From assembly GCA_019246575.1 (NCBI GenBank), contig JAFAQG010000062.1, positions 1 to 5,781 of the forward strand: a stretch of 5,781 nt of DNA, in the 5' to 3' direction. The notes beneath the pieces are model-generated. The model was not told the origin of the DNA and did no database searches. It saw nothing but the letters and a program-made list of their open reading frames with translations. This DNA comes from Acidobacteriaceae bacterium (lineage in GTDB: Bacteria; Acidobacteriota; Terriglobia; Bryobacterales; Bryobacteraceae). How positions within the stretch are numbered: the first letter of the stretch is position 1; each line of letters opens with the position of its first letter. Of the stretch, positions 1-5,781 are shown piece after piece. A program made the position numbers and the translations under genes.

Positions 1-720
1 TCTCCCCACACCCCGTGGGTCCCGCTTCCTAAATACCGCGGCCTTTCGAAAGCGGGCGATTACGGCGACTATGCAGCAGAAGTGGACGATGCGATGGGTC
101 AAGTGATGCGCGCAGTGGATGCCGCTTCGAACCGAAACACCATTCTCATCTTCACGAGCGACAACGGCGCAGACTGGAAGCTGGAGGATCTCGATCGATA
201 TGCCCATCGTGCAAATGCGAATTGGAAGGGAGAAAAAGCCGACATTTGGGACGGCGGGCATCGCATCCCGTTTTTGATTCGCTGGCCGAATCGTGTTCCC
301 GCGGGGCGCGTGAGCGACGAGTTGGGTTGCTTATCGGATCTCATGGCCACCCTCGCCGCGATTCTTGGCATCCGACTTCCAAGCAATGCGGCTGAGGACA
401 GTTACAATCTGCTCCCGGCATGGCTGGGCAAGAACACGAAGCCGGTCCGGCCGGACATCATCCATCATTCAGTTGACGGTATGTTCGCCATTCGCAGAGG
501 TGACTGGAAGCTGGCACAAGGCTTGGGATCGGGCGGTTTCAGCCCGCCGGCGCGAGTCGATCCCGGTCCGGGCGGTCCGAAAGGCCAGCTCTACGATCTC
601 GGGCACGATCCGGAAGAGAAAAACAACCTCTATCAAAAACGTCCCGATATGGTCGACAGCCTGGCGACCCTTCTCGATAAGTACAAGCAGCAGGGATACA
701 CGCGGCCCCAAAGCCAATAA
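1..720 (+). CDS. Sulfatase (arylsulfatase family), C-terminal part, truncated by window edge
   Basis: Sulfatases hydrolyse sulfate esters on carbohydrates or aromatic compounds in the periplasm or outside the cell. The frame is open from base 1, so 239 residues are visible and the N-terminal half with the formylglycine motif (C/S-x-P-x-R) lies outside the window. Seen in sequence: SPHTPWVP at residues 1-8, whose His3 matches the substrate-binding histidine of the family. FTSDNG at 51-56 supplies the Asp-Asn metal ligands. GEKADIWDGGHRIP at 77-90 places Lys79 six residues before the Gly-Gly pair, as for the active-site lysine of arylsulfatase A. The C-terminal subdomain shows IRRGDWKL and GQLYDLGHDPEEKNNL, typical of secreted bacterial sulfatases. 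A GTG at 82 lies inside the conserved domain and is not the real start. The gene is convergent with the ThuA-like gene, 12 bp away. Activity cannot be judged without the missing catalytic residue, and the substrate is unknown. Confidence 0.95.
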   Translation, partial: SPHTPWVPLPKYRGLSKAGDYGDYAAEVDDAMGQVMRAVDAASNRNTILIFTSDNGADWKLEDLDRYAHRANANWKGEKADIWDGGHRIPFLIRWPNRVPAGRVSDELGCLSDLMATLAAILGIRLPSNAAEDSYNLLPAWLGKNTKPVRPDIIHHSVDGMFAIRRGDWKLAQGLGSGGFSPPARVDPGPGGPKGQLYDLGHDPEEKNNLYQKRPDMVDSLATLLDKYKQQGYTRPQSQ

Positions 721-732
721 GCTGATTACTCA

Positions 733-1488
733 TCATCGGTGATATGCGACAGCATTAACCAAAATCTGCGCGTAAGCCCGATTTTTAAAATCGTCGGGTA
801 AATGGCCCGGCATGAAGTAAATGACAAGGCCTTTGGATGTTTCTTTCATCCACCCGCCCGTGTCCTGCATGAATACTTCATCACCACGAGGATCTTTGTA
901 CTTGATTCCAAGCAGAATTGTCCGCTGACCTAAGAGACGGTGATTCAGGTAAATTTCTGTATCGTTGAATCTGGTTCCTGGCAACTGTCTCAACCCCTGA
1001 GTCAATGGGCTCGAATATTCGACTGTCTCCTCGTACTGAACATTCTTGGAGGTAATCGGATGATTAGGCGCAAGGTTCACAAGGTCGAACGAGACTGGGT
1101 CGTAATACTTATATCCGCCTTCGGCCAACTCACCCGTCGGCAGCTCAATGCCGAGGAACGGAAACCACCGGACGTTCTTGCGTTTTGGTGAGCCGATTGT
1201 ATGATGTAGTAAAAGCAGCTTGCCGCCATTTTCCGCATACCCGATAAACGCATTCTCGGCCGGGGTGTCAATCGCATGATGAATGTAGACAATTACGGCC
1301 TTGTAATTCGAGAGCGAAGCCGCCATATCTTTTTGTCCAATGATCTTCGATGTGAGTCCAAGATGCTGTTGAATGTCCGACGCGACGATTTGCATGGCCG
1401 GTATTTCGTCCGCGACGATAAGCAGATCTTCGCCGGGTGATAAGAATGAAAGCGCAATTATAGACCACAGCAAGAAAAGTGTTCTCAT
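733..1488 (-). CDS. Secreted ThuA-like domain protein (class I glutamine amidotransferase-like fold)
   Basis: This 251-residue protein has a ThuA-like (trehalose-utilisation) domain, a flavodoxin/glutamine-amidotransferase-like fold common in carbohydrate loci; its reaction is unknown. I chose the ATG at 1488 because residues 1-19 form a signal peptide (MRTLFLLWSIIALSFLSPG), so the protein is probably exported. The same frame reaches an ATG at 1617, but the added 43 residues are Arg-rich, unlike the family and would bury the signal peptide. Seen: strand-like YKAVIVYIHHAID at 62-74, then YAENGGKLLLLHH at 84-96, the usual helix, GG turn and His pair of the fold. NHPIT follows, then FNDTEIYLN, matching the family's D-E-x-Y region. 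PGHLPDDF at 227-234 matches the closing GH segment. An AGGA 12 nt upstream of the ATG is a weak ribosome site. It converges on the sulfatase and diverges from the first receptor. The ThuA assignment is strong; a role in glycan breakdown is inferred from neighbours. Confidence 0.88.
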   Translation of the reverse strand: MRTLFLLWSIIALSFLSPGEDLLIVADEIPAMQIVASDIQQHLGLTSKIIGQKDMAASLSNYKAVIVYIHHAIDTPAENAFIGYAENGGKLLLLHHTIGSPKRKNVRWFPFLGIELPTGELAEGGYKYYDPVSFDLVNLAPNHPITSKNVQYEETVEYSSPLTQGLRQLPGTRFNDTEIYLNHRLLGQRTILLGIKYKDPRGDEVFMQDTGGWMKETSKGLVIYFMPGHLPDDFKNRAYAQILVNAVAYHR

Positions 1489-1500
1489 GTTGTTTACAGA

Positions 1501-1504
1501 TCCT
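1501..1504 (-). promoter_or_regulatory. Weak Shine-Dalgarno of the ThuA-like gene
   Basis: The minus strand reads AGGA here, followed by a 12 nt spacer and the ATG at 1488. The spacing is longer than the ideal 5-9 nt, so translation may be inefficient. It still supports the 1488 start over the upstream ATG at 1617. Confidence 0.4.
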
Positions 1505-1511
1505 GTTTTTT

Positions 1512-1543
1512 GCCGTCGAGCACGGCGGGTCCAAATGGACCCG
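1512..1543 (-). promoter_or_regulatory. Two abutting hairpins in the 5' leader of the ThuA-like gene
   Basis: On the minus strand a perfect 7 bp stem (CGGGTCC, loop ATTT, GGACCCG; bases 1543-1526) is followed by a perfect 5 bp stem (GCCGT, loop GCTCG, ACGGC; bases 1526-1512). The two share one base, then come an A-run and the AGGA ribosome site. Neither stem is followed by a T-run on the minus strand. On the plus strand the T-run lies before, not after, the stems. They are therefore not standard terminators in either direction. A role as a leader structure or protein-binding site for the ThuA-like gene is possible but unproven. Confidence 0.4.
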
Positions 1544-1654
1544 AGTCCTATTCTTCCACACTGGTCTGCATCAAAACAGAAGGGCCGAACCAAAGCGTTG
1601 ACGGTTCGTCGCCCCACACCGGCAGAAGCTCACGGAAGAAATGTAGGATGTATA

Positions 1655-1673
1655 CTACGTCATTTGAACGTAG
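1655..1673. promoter_or_regulatory. Inverted repeat in the divergent intergenic region, possible operator
   Basis: The bases read CTACGT, a 7-base spacer (CATTTGA), then ACGTAG: a perfect 6 bp inverted repeat. It lies 47 bp upstream of the receptor start at 1721. It overlaps TATACT (1651-1656), a fair -10 match on the plus strand for which I see no good -35. On the minus strand TTGCTA and TATACA are spaced 16 bp apart across the repeat, a weak promoter-like pair toward the ThuA-like gene. A repeat of this size can arise by chance in about 230 bp, so this is only a candidate. Confidence 0.25.
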
Positions 1674-1704
1674 CAAACCCGGCAAATGTGGGCCGCTTGC
1701 AATT

Positions 1705-1710
1705 GTAGGG
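1705..1710 (+). promoter_or_regulatory. Putative ribosome binding site of the first TonB-dependent receptor
   Basis: GTAGGG lies 10 nt before the ATG at 1721. The match to the anti-Shine-Dalgarno is partial and the spacing slightly long. It agrees with the start chosen from the signal peptide; a nearby ATG at 1729 is out of frame. Confidence 0.4.
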
Positions 1711-1720
1711 ATACTTCAAT

Positions 1721-4700
1721 ATGCAATTATGTTCGAAGATACTTCGCGAGAGTTTAGCGGTGACGTTACTTGTAACTGTTCTTGTATGCCGCGTCATGGG
1801 ACAGAGCGACGTTGGGCGCATCTCGGGAGTAATCACCGATGCCTCCGGAGCGTCGGTACCGGCGTGTACAGTAGAAGCAACTAACGTCAGCACGAAGTAT
1901 ACGCAAACCGTACGAACCGATGATACAGGAGTTTACATCTTTGCAAGCTTGCCTGTTGGTACATATGACCTCCATGCCTTGCACTCGGGCTTTCGAACAG
2001 TAGAACAGCTCGGCGTTGTCCTCGACGCGTCCTCTCAGCGCAGTATCAACTTCAAACTCGAGGTTGGGGCCATAAGTGAGTCCGTTTCGGTGCTTGCGAG
2101 CGCAGAGCAGGTCCAGACGACATCCGGGGACATAAATCGCGTCATCAGCGATACTCAAGTCAGCCAGATCGCATTGAACGGCAATAACTACGCCCAATTG
2201 CTACGCCTTATACCCGGCGTTATGGCCACGGATACGAATCCGTTTGGGATGGCGTTATCGACAACAACACAACGTGTGAATGGAGTTCGGACAATGTCGA
2301 TGAATTGGATGGTTGATGGGACGCTGAACCAGGACGTAGGCGTTTCCATTAATCAGGTAGTCAGCCCGAACGTAGATTCGATTGCGGAAGTTATCGTCAA
2401 CACGTCCAGCTACAGCGCCGAATTTGCCGGACATTCTGGGGCGGTTGTGAACGTAGTCGGTAAAAGCGGGACAACAACATACCACGGCTCTCTGTTCGAA
2501 TATGTGAGAAATAACTTGTTCGATGCCCGCTCGTTCTTTGCAGCCAAGGTCGAACCATTGCGCTTTAACGACTTCGGATGGACACTCGGCGGCCCGATTT
2601 ACTTTCCCGGCAAGTGGAACTCCGATAAGAGCAAGCTGTTCTTTTTCGCCAGCCAGGAATGGAAATATAGCCATCAGGCTCTAACGCAAGTGGATGTTGT
2701 GCCTACTTTGGCTGAGCGTCAGGGTAATTTCCAGAGTGACAACCTTGCCGCTCCGGCCGATCCGAATACAAAGGCGCCATATCCTAACAGGATCGTGCCA
2801 CGTACCGCCTGGTCACACAATGGTCCTTTACTCCTTAATGCCTATCCTCTTCCAAATTTCACGGGCTCCGGCGGCAACTACGTCGTTACCGGGGAGAACA
2901 TCTTCGATCCACGGTCAGATTTGGTACGAATTGATTATTATCTAACGCCCAAGTTGCAATTACTTTACCGTTGGACCGATGCGACAAACAAGGTCGTTCA
3001 AGCCTTTTACGGCAACAACCTGGGGACCAGCTCAGGCCAACGGACTCGGCCAGGGTATCTCACGTCGCTGAGCTTATCGCAGATCATCTCTCCAACGATG
3101 CTGAATTACTTCACTTTCAACGTGACAAGCGATTACATACACGGTGCAATTGTAGGCGATCAGATGAGCCGGGCCATTACGGGCGTGAACTTCCCACTCA
3201 TTTTCCCGTATAACCGGTCGAACATTATCCCGCAGCTGTCGATTTCTGGCTTCACTCCCATCAACGTTTACGACCGAGTGCAACAGGGATTCGGCTATTT
3301 CACGTGGCGTGACGACCTGAGTAAGGTTGTGGGCTCACATACGTTCAAGTTTGGACTGCAAATTGCCCGTGGCCGGCGGAATCAGGATACAAAGGCTCAC
3401 GACGAAGGAACTGCCAATTTCAGCACGTCAGCGAAGCTCACAAGCAAGAATGTGTTAGCCGACGTTTTGCTGGGCAACTTCTATACATTTACACAGGACG
3501 AGAAGGACACGTTCTTTTATGATCGCTGGAACGAATATGATTTGTACGCTCAGGACAGCTGGAAGGTCAATCGGCGTTTGAGTATGGAATTCGGGCTGCA
3601 TTATAATGTCTATCCGCCTTACGTGAATTACCAGGGAAATAGCGCGACTTTTGTTCCGCGTTTGTATTCTGCGGCAAACGCGCCTGTTGTGAGCCGGGCG
3701 GATGGCTCCATTGTGGCGAATACAGGCGTTCCATATAATGGCATCTCGATCCTGGGCTGCCAGTTTCCGTCCGCCGCCAACGGCCGGCTCCCTGAATACA
3801 ATGACCCGTCATTGAAGGGTTTGTTTCACTGCTTACCGCGCGGCGGAAACTATACAAACTGGAACGATTGGGGTCCACGGGTAGGCCTCGCGTACGATCC
3901 GTTCGGAACCGGAAAAACCGCCATTCGCACCGGATTTGGAGTCTTTTACGATCACACCGCGCCAGACGATAGCGCCGGAATAACGGCTATGCCCCCGTTC
4001 CAGACAAGCGCGAAGGTATTCAACGGTAATATCGATAATCCAGGCGCGTCGGCCACACAACAATTTCCGGCGAACCTGACCGCATGGCCGCTGCTTCGTA
4101 AGGACCCCAGCATCATGACGTGGAACTTCGGCGTTCAGCAGCAATTGCCGCAAAGTGTGATTCTGGAGGTCAATTACGTTGGAAACGTCGGCAGGCATCT
4201 GGTAAGGACGTTAAACATAAACCAACTGCCATTGGGAACGCTCCTGCCACCTAACAATACTGTAAATCCGAATGCTCTGAATCCTTACCGTGGTTATGGA
4301 ACTATCAGCTTCTACGACAACGGTGACAACTCAAACTACAACGCGCTGCAGGTGGCCGCAAGCCGCCGCATGACGAAAGGGCTTTCGCTAGGAATTAGCT
4401 ACACGTTTTCGAAAACACTGGACGCCAGTGGAGGCGGGCCGAACGACACAGGTATGCCGCAAAATAGCTACAACGCCCGCCCCGATTACGGACTGTCTGA
4501 TATAGACCGCCGGCATGTATTCAATATCAATTACATTTACGAATTGCCGTTTTTCGAACGTCAGGCTAACGCAATCATACGCAACACCCTGGGTGGATGG
4601 GAGATCGCTGGTGTTACCAGCTTTCAAAGCGGCGCGCCGCTTAGCATCACCGTGCCCGTGGATGCTGCCGCCATCGGCGTGAGTTTGAGCCGAGCTACGT

Positions 4701-5062
4701 TGACGGGCGATCCAAATTTGCCTCCAGATGAACGGACGCCGGCACGATGGTACAACACCTCAGTCGTCGTACCGCCTTCGCAAATGACGCCGGGGCAGTT
4801 CGGGAACTCAGGACGCGACATACTGACAGGTCCAGGATTTCAAGAGTGGGACTTGTCGCTGCTGAAGAACTTTGCCATGGCTGAAAAATGGCGGCTGCAA
4901 TTTCGTGCTGAAGCTTTCAATGTGCCTAACCATGCGAACTTCAGTAGTGTCGGGACCTCCGCAACCTTCACATCTTCAGGGCAACCCTCGGGTAATTTCG
5001 GCGCTGTATCCGGCTCAGGTCCAGGCCGCACTCTTGAGTTTGGATTGAAGATGACTTTCTAA
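1721..5062 (+). CDS. TonB-dependent receptor, Oar-like, with N-terminal carboxypeptidase-regulatory-like domain
   Basis: This is a 1113-residue outer-membrane receptor that would import a large substrate, probably glycan- or peptide-derived, using TonB/ExbBD energy. Residues 1-28 are a signal peptide (hydrophobic run AVTLLVTVLV at 13-22, likely cleavage near VMGQ). Residues 33-115 form a CarboxypepD_reg-like beta-sandwich: GRISGVITDASGASVP, TDDTGVYIFASLPVGTYDL and SGFRT are its hallmarks. A plug-like region follows at about 120-260, with LNGNNYAQLLRLIPGV (151-166), VNGVR...MVDG (185-199) and GAVVNVVGKSGTTTYHGS (239-256). The rest is a beta-barrel rich in alternating aromatic strands. GPRVGLAYDPFGTGKTAIR near 720 is typical of the Acidobacteriota subgroup, and the protein ends RTLEFGLKMTF with the terminal Phe expected for barrel assembly. 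Cys680 and Cys704 flank a probable loop and could pair; Cys49 is the only other mature cysteine. I see no clear TonB box. The substrate is unknown, and no SusD partner is visible. Confidence 0.93.
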   Translation: MQLCSKILRESLAVTLLVTVLVCRVMGQSDVGRISGVITDASGASVPACTVEATNVSTKYTQTVRTDDTGVYIFASLPVGTYDLHALHSGFRTVEQLGVVLDASSQRSINFKLEVGAISESVSVLASAEQVQTTSGDINRVISDTQVSQIALNGNNYAQLLRLIPGVMATDTNPFGMALSTTTQRVNGVRTMSMNWMVDGTLNQDVGVSINQVVSPNVDSIAEVIVNTSSYSAEFAGHSGAVVNVVGKSGTTTYHGSLFEYVRNNLFDARSFFAAKVEPLRFNDFGWTLGGPIYFPGKWNSDKSKLFFFASQEWKYSHQALTQVDVVPTLAERQGNFQSDNLAAPADPNTKAPYPNRIVPRTAWSHNGPLLLNAYPLPNFTGSGGNYVVTGENIFDPRSDLVRIDYYLTPKLQLLYRWTDATNKVVQAFYGNNLGTSSGQRTRPGYLTSLSLSQIISPTMLNYFTFNVTSDYIHGAIVGDQMSRAITGVNFPLIFPYNRSNIIPQLSISGFTPINVYDRVQQGFGYFTWRDDLSKVVGSHTFKFGLQIARGRRNQDTKAHDEGTANFSTSAKLTSKNVLADVLLGNFYTFTQDEKDTFFYDRWNEYDLYAQDSWKVNRRLSMEFGLHYNVYPPYVNYQGNSATFVPRLYSAANAPVVSRADGSIVANTGVPYNGISILGCQFPSAANGRLPEYNDPSLKGLFHCLPRGGNYTNWNDWGPRVGLAYDPFGTGKTAIRTGFGVFYDHTAPDDSAGITAMPPFQTSAKVFNGNIDNPGASATQQFPANLTAWPLLRKDPSIMTWNFGVQQQLPQSVILEVNYVGNVGRHLVRTLNINQLPLGTLLPPNNTVNPNALNPYRGYGTISFYDNGDNSNYNALQVAASRRMTKGLSLGISYTFSKTLDASGGGPNDTGMPQNSYNARPDYGLSDIDRRHVFNINYIYELPFFERQANAIIRNTLGGWEIAGVTSFQSGAPLSITVPVDAAAIGVSLSRATLTGDPNLPPDERTPARWYNTSVVVPPSQMTPGQFGNSGRDILTGPGFQEWDLSLLKNFAMAEKWRLQFRAEAFNVPNHANFSSVGTSATFTSSGQPSGNFGAVSGSGPGRTLEFGLKMTF

Positions 5063-5377
5063 GTGCAATGCGGTCGCCCTACGCACTCGGGAGCCACCAT
5101 CTATACCGCGCCCGCTGTAATGCGTCATTACTGAAATGCGCTATGGTTTTCGGGTCCACCCATACGCAAGCGTTCCCATGGAGTTGCCGTTCTTCAGGTC
5201 TTTGACAATGAGCGCCGGCTGTTCGGCGCGATGTACACACAATCGTGCTTGCGTACCTTTAACTTCGATTCGGGCGCGTCTCCAGTCGCCGAGCAGATGG
5301 CAAGGTCGTCGCGCCGGTCTGAATCCTCCTCAGCTAACATCAAAGCAATACTCGCTTTCCCTCGGCAGACCATCTCC
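5063..5377. other. Spacer between the two receptors, with no intact gene
   Basis: These 315 bases separate the two tandem receptors. There is no hairpin followed by a T-run after the first receptor's stop; only a loose AGTGC/GCACT pair (5062-5066 with 5083-5087) is present. The plus-strand open frame from 5136 to 5381 encodes a low-quality, Arg/Ser/Pro-rich peptide and overlaps a better minus-strand signal, so I do not call it. The minus strand holds the gene remnant listed separately. Any promoter of the second receptor would have to lie inside that remnant or the first receptor's mRNA must read through. Confidence 0.6.
5127..5290 (-). pseudogene. Decayed C-terminal fragment of a LamG/DUF1080-like (concanavalin-type jelly-roll) domain
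   Basis: Read on the minus strand from 5290, the frame gives GDWRRARIEVKGTQARL, then EQPALIVKDLKNGNS, then GTLA. This is the pattern W-x-x-x-R-I-E-V-x-G-x-x-A-R-L-x-V ... Q-P-x-L-x-V-x-D-L-K-x-G of secreted jelly-roll domains (LamG or DUF1080 type), recognised from memory. The frame then breaks into YGWTRKP and a TAG at 5143-5141. Shifting frame at 5164-5163 restores WVDPKTIAHFSN down to 5127, matching the family's A-L-W-V-x-P-x-T-x-A-x-F-x-N ending. The simplest reading is loss of one base in a leucine codon between GCG (5167-5165) and TGG (5162-5160). Upstream, a TGA at 5332-5330 closes the frame, with no start or ribosome site, and the N-terminal part of the parent gene is not recognisable. 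It is therefore a gene relic, not an expressed gene. The family name is less certain than the fact of decay. Confidence 0.6.
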
Positions 5378-5781
5378 ATGAAGAGCATACAAACGCCTCG
5401 AACCGCGTCGAAATCTTCTCTGTTGCTGAAGATCGCCGCCCTGTTTCTATGTGTGCCTGTAACTTCGTTGTGTCAAGGTAGAGCCACCATCTACGGCTCC
5501 GTTGCTGATCCTGCGGGCGGCGGCATCCCGAACGCCACAATTATCGCGCAACAGCAAGGCGTTGATCAGATTCGTAGCACGAAGTCGGGCGCGGATGGTA
5601 CGTATGTCATCCCCGATCTCCCAGTCGGCACGTACCGGCTCTCGGCCGAGGCGTCGGGGTTCAAGACCTTTACTGAAGAAGGTATTCAGCTGCAGGTGGA
5701 CGAGAACCGCAGGATCCTCGTACGCATGTCTCTCGGAGAGGTCTCCGAGAATGTCACGGTCGCTGCGGAAGTCGTTCAAGT
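5378..5781 (+). CDS. Second TonB-dependent receptor (Oar-like), N-terminal part, truncated by window edge
   Basis: The frame is open from the ATG at 5378 to the window end, giving 134 codons. Residues 1-34 are a signal peptide: basic start (MKSIQTPRTASK), hydrophobic core LLLKIAALFLCVPV, and likely cleavage near SLCQG. The cysteine at 32 does not fit a lipobox because Leu sits at -1. Residues 36 onward form a CarboxypepD_reg-like domain: ATIYGSVADPAGGGIPNA, GADGTYVIPDLPVGTYRL, ASGFKTF and SLGEVSENVTV. Each block aligns with its counterpart in the first receptor (ISGVITDASGASVPA, TDDTGVYIFASLPVGTYDL, SGFRT, VGAISESVSV), so the two are paralogues in tandem. The plug and barrel would follow outside the window. 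There is no clear Shine-Dalgarno before the ATG; the start is chosen from the signal peptide. The role is probably import of a related but different substrate. Confidence 0.9.
   Translation, partial: MKSIQTPRTASKSSLLLKIAALFLCVPVTSLCQGRATIYGSVADPAGGGIPNATIIAQQQGVDQIRSTKSGADGTYVIPDLPVGTYRLSAEASGFKTFTEEGIQLQVDENRRILVRMSLGEVSENVTVAAEVVQ

Noticed and set aside
715..745. Bidirectional terminator between the convergent sulfatase and ThuA-like genes
   Set aside because: The genes are only 12 bp apart. The only pairing seen is a 4 bp ATCA/TGAT stem with no T-run.
1489..1617. N-terminal extension of the ThuA-like protein from an ATG at 1617
   Set aside because: The extra 43 residues are Arg-rich, unlike the family, and would place the signal peptide in the interior. 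The region instead contains the leader hairpins and AGGA.
3567..3878. Minus-strand open frames inside the first receptor (for example 3567-3878 and 3833-4198)
   Set aside because: They lie fully opposite a well-supported receptor frame, have no family motifs and no ribosome sites, and are antisense shadows.
5062..5087. Terminator after the first receptor (AGTGC/GCACT pairing)
   Set aside because: The stem is only 5 bp with a 16-base loop and no T-run follows.
5136..5381. 81-codon plus-strand open frame in the receptor spacer
   Set aside because: The translation is rich in Arg, Ser and Pro with no recognisable motif. It overlaps the start of the second receptor and lies opposite a better-supported minus-strand relic.
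5378..5476. Lipobox at Cys32 of the second receptor
   Set aside because: Leu precedes the cysteine where Gly, Ala or Ser is needed, and receptors of this type are barrel proteins with an ordinary cleaved signal peptide.
5091..5493. 13-base direct repeat GAGCCACCATCTA at 5091-5103 and 5481-5493, 390 bp apart
   Set aside because: One repeat of this size is expected at appreciable frequency by chance in a window of this length. The second copy is ordinary coding sequence in the second receptor, and the flanks do not match.

Overview
This window most resembles a Bacteroides-like or, more likely, Acidobacteriota (Solibacter/Bryobacter-type) genome. The main clue is a pair of tandem, very large outer-membrane receptors that begin with a carboxypeptidase-regulatory-like domain (Oar-type TonB-dependent receptors). 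Solibacter-type genomes carry such receptors in great numbers, next to sulfatases and ThuA-domain proteins. No rRNA, tRNA or other marker is present, so the taxonomic call is an inference from gene content.

Layout. Bases 1-720 (+) hold the C-terminal part of a sulfatase cut by the left edge. It converges, with a 12 bp gap, on a secreted ThuA-like domain protein (733-1488, minus). A 232 bp divergent intergenic region (1489-1720) holds a 7 bp hairpin next to a 5 bp hairpin, a small inverted repeat that may be an operator, and a 55-codon open stretch of unclear meaning. The first TonB-dependent receptor (1721-5062, +, 1113 aa) looks complete, from signal peptide to terminal phenylalanine. A 315 bp spacer follows (5063-5377). 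It is not empty: on the minus strand it carries a decayed fragment (about 5127-5290) of a LamG/DUF1080-type jelly-roll domain, broken by an apparent one-base deletion. A second, paralogous receptor starts at 5378 and runs off the right edge.

Functional picture (inference). A sulfatase, a ThuA-fold protein, a broken concanavalin-like carbohydrate domain and two large TonB-dependent receptors together suggest a neighbourhood for scavenging extracellular, possibly sulfated, carbohydrate. No SusD-like lipoprotein, glycoside hydrolase or regulator gene is visible here, so this is not a demonstrated polysaccharide-utilisation locus. I found no CRISPR array, insertion sequence or RNA gene, and no convincing new defence or mobile system. 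The most useful non-obvious item is the gene remnant between the two receptors.
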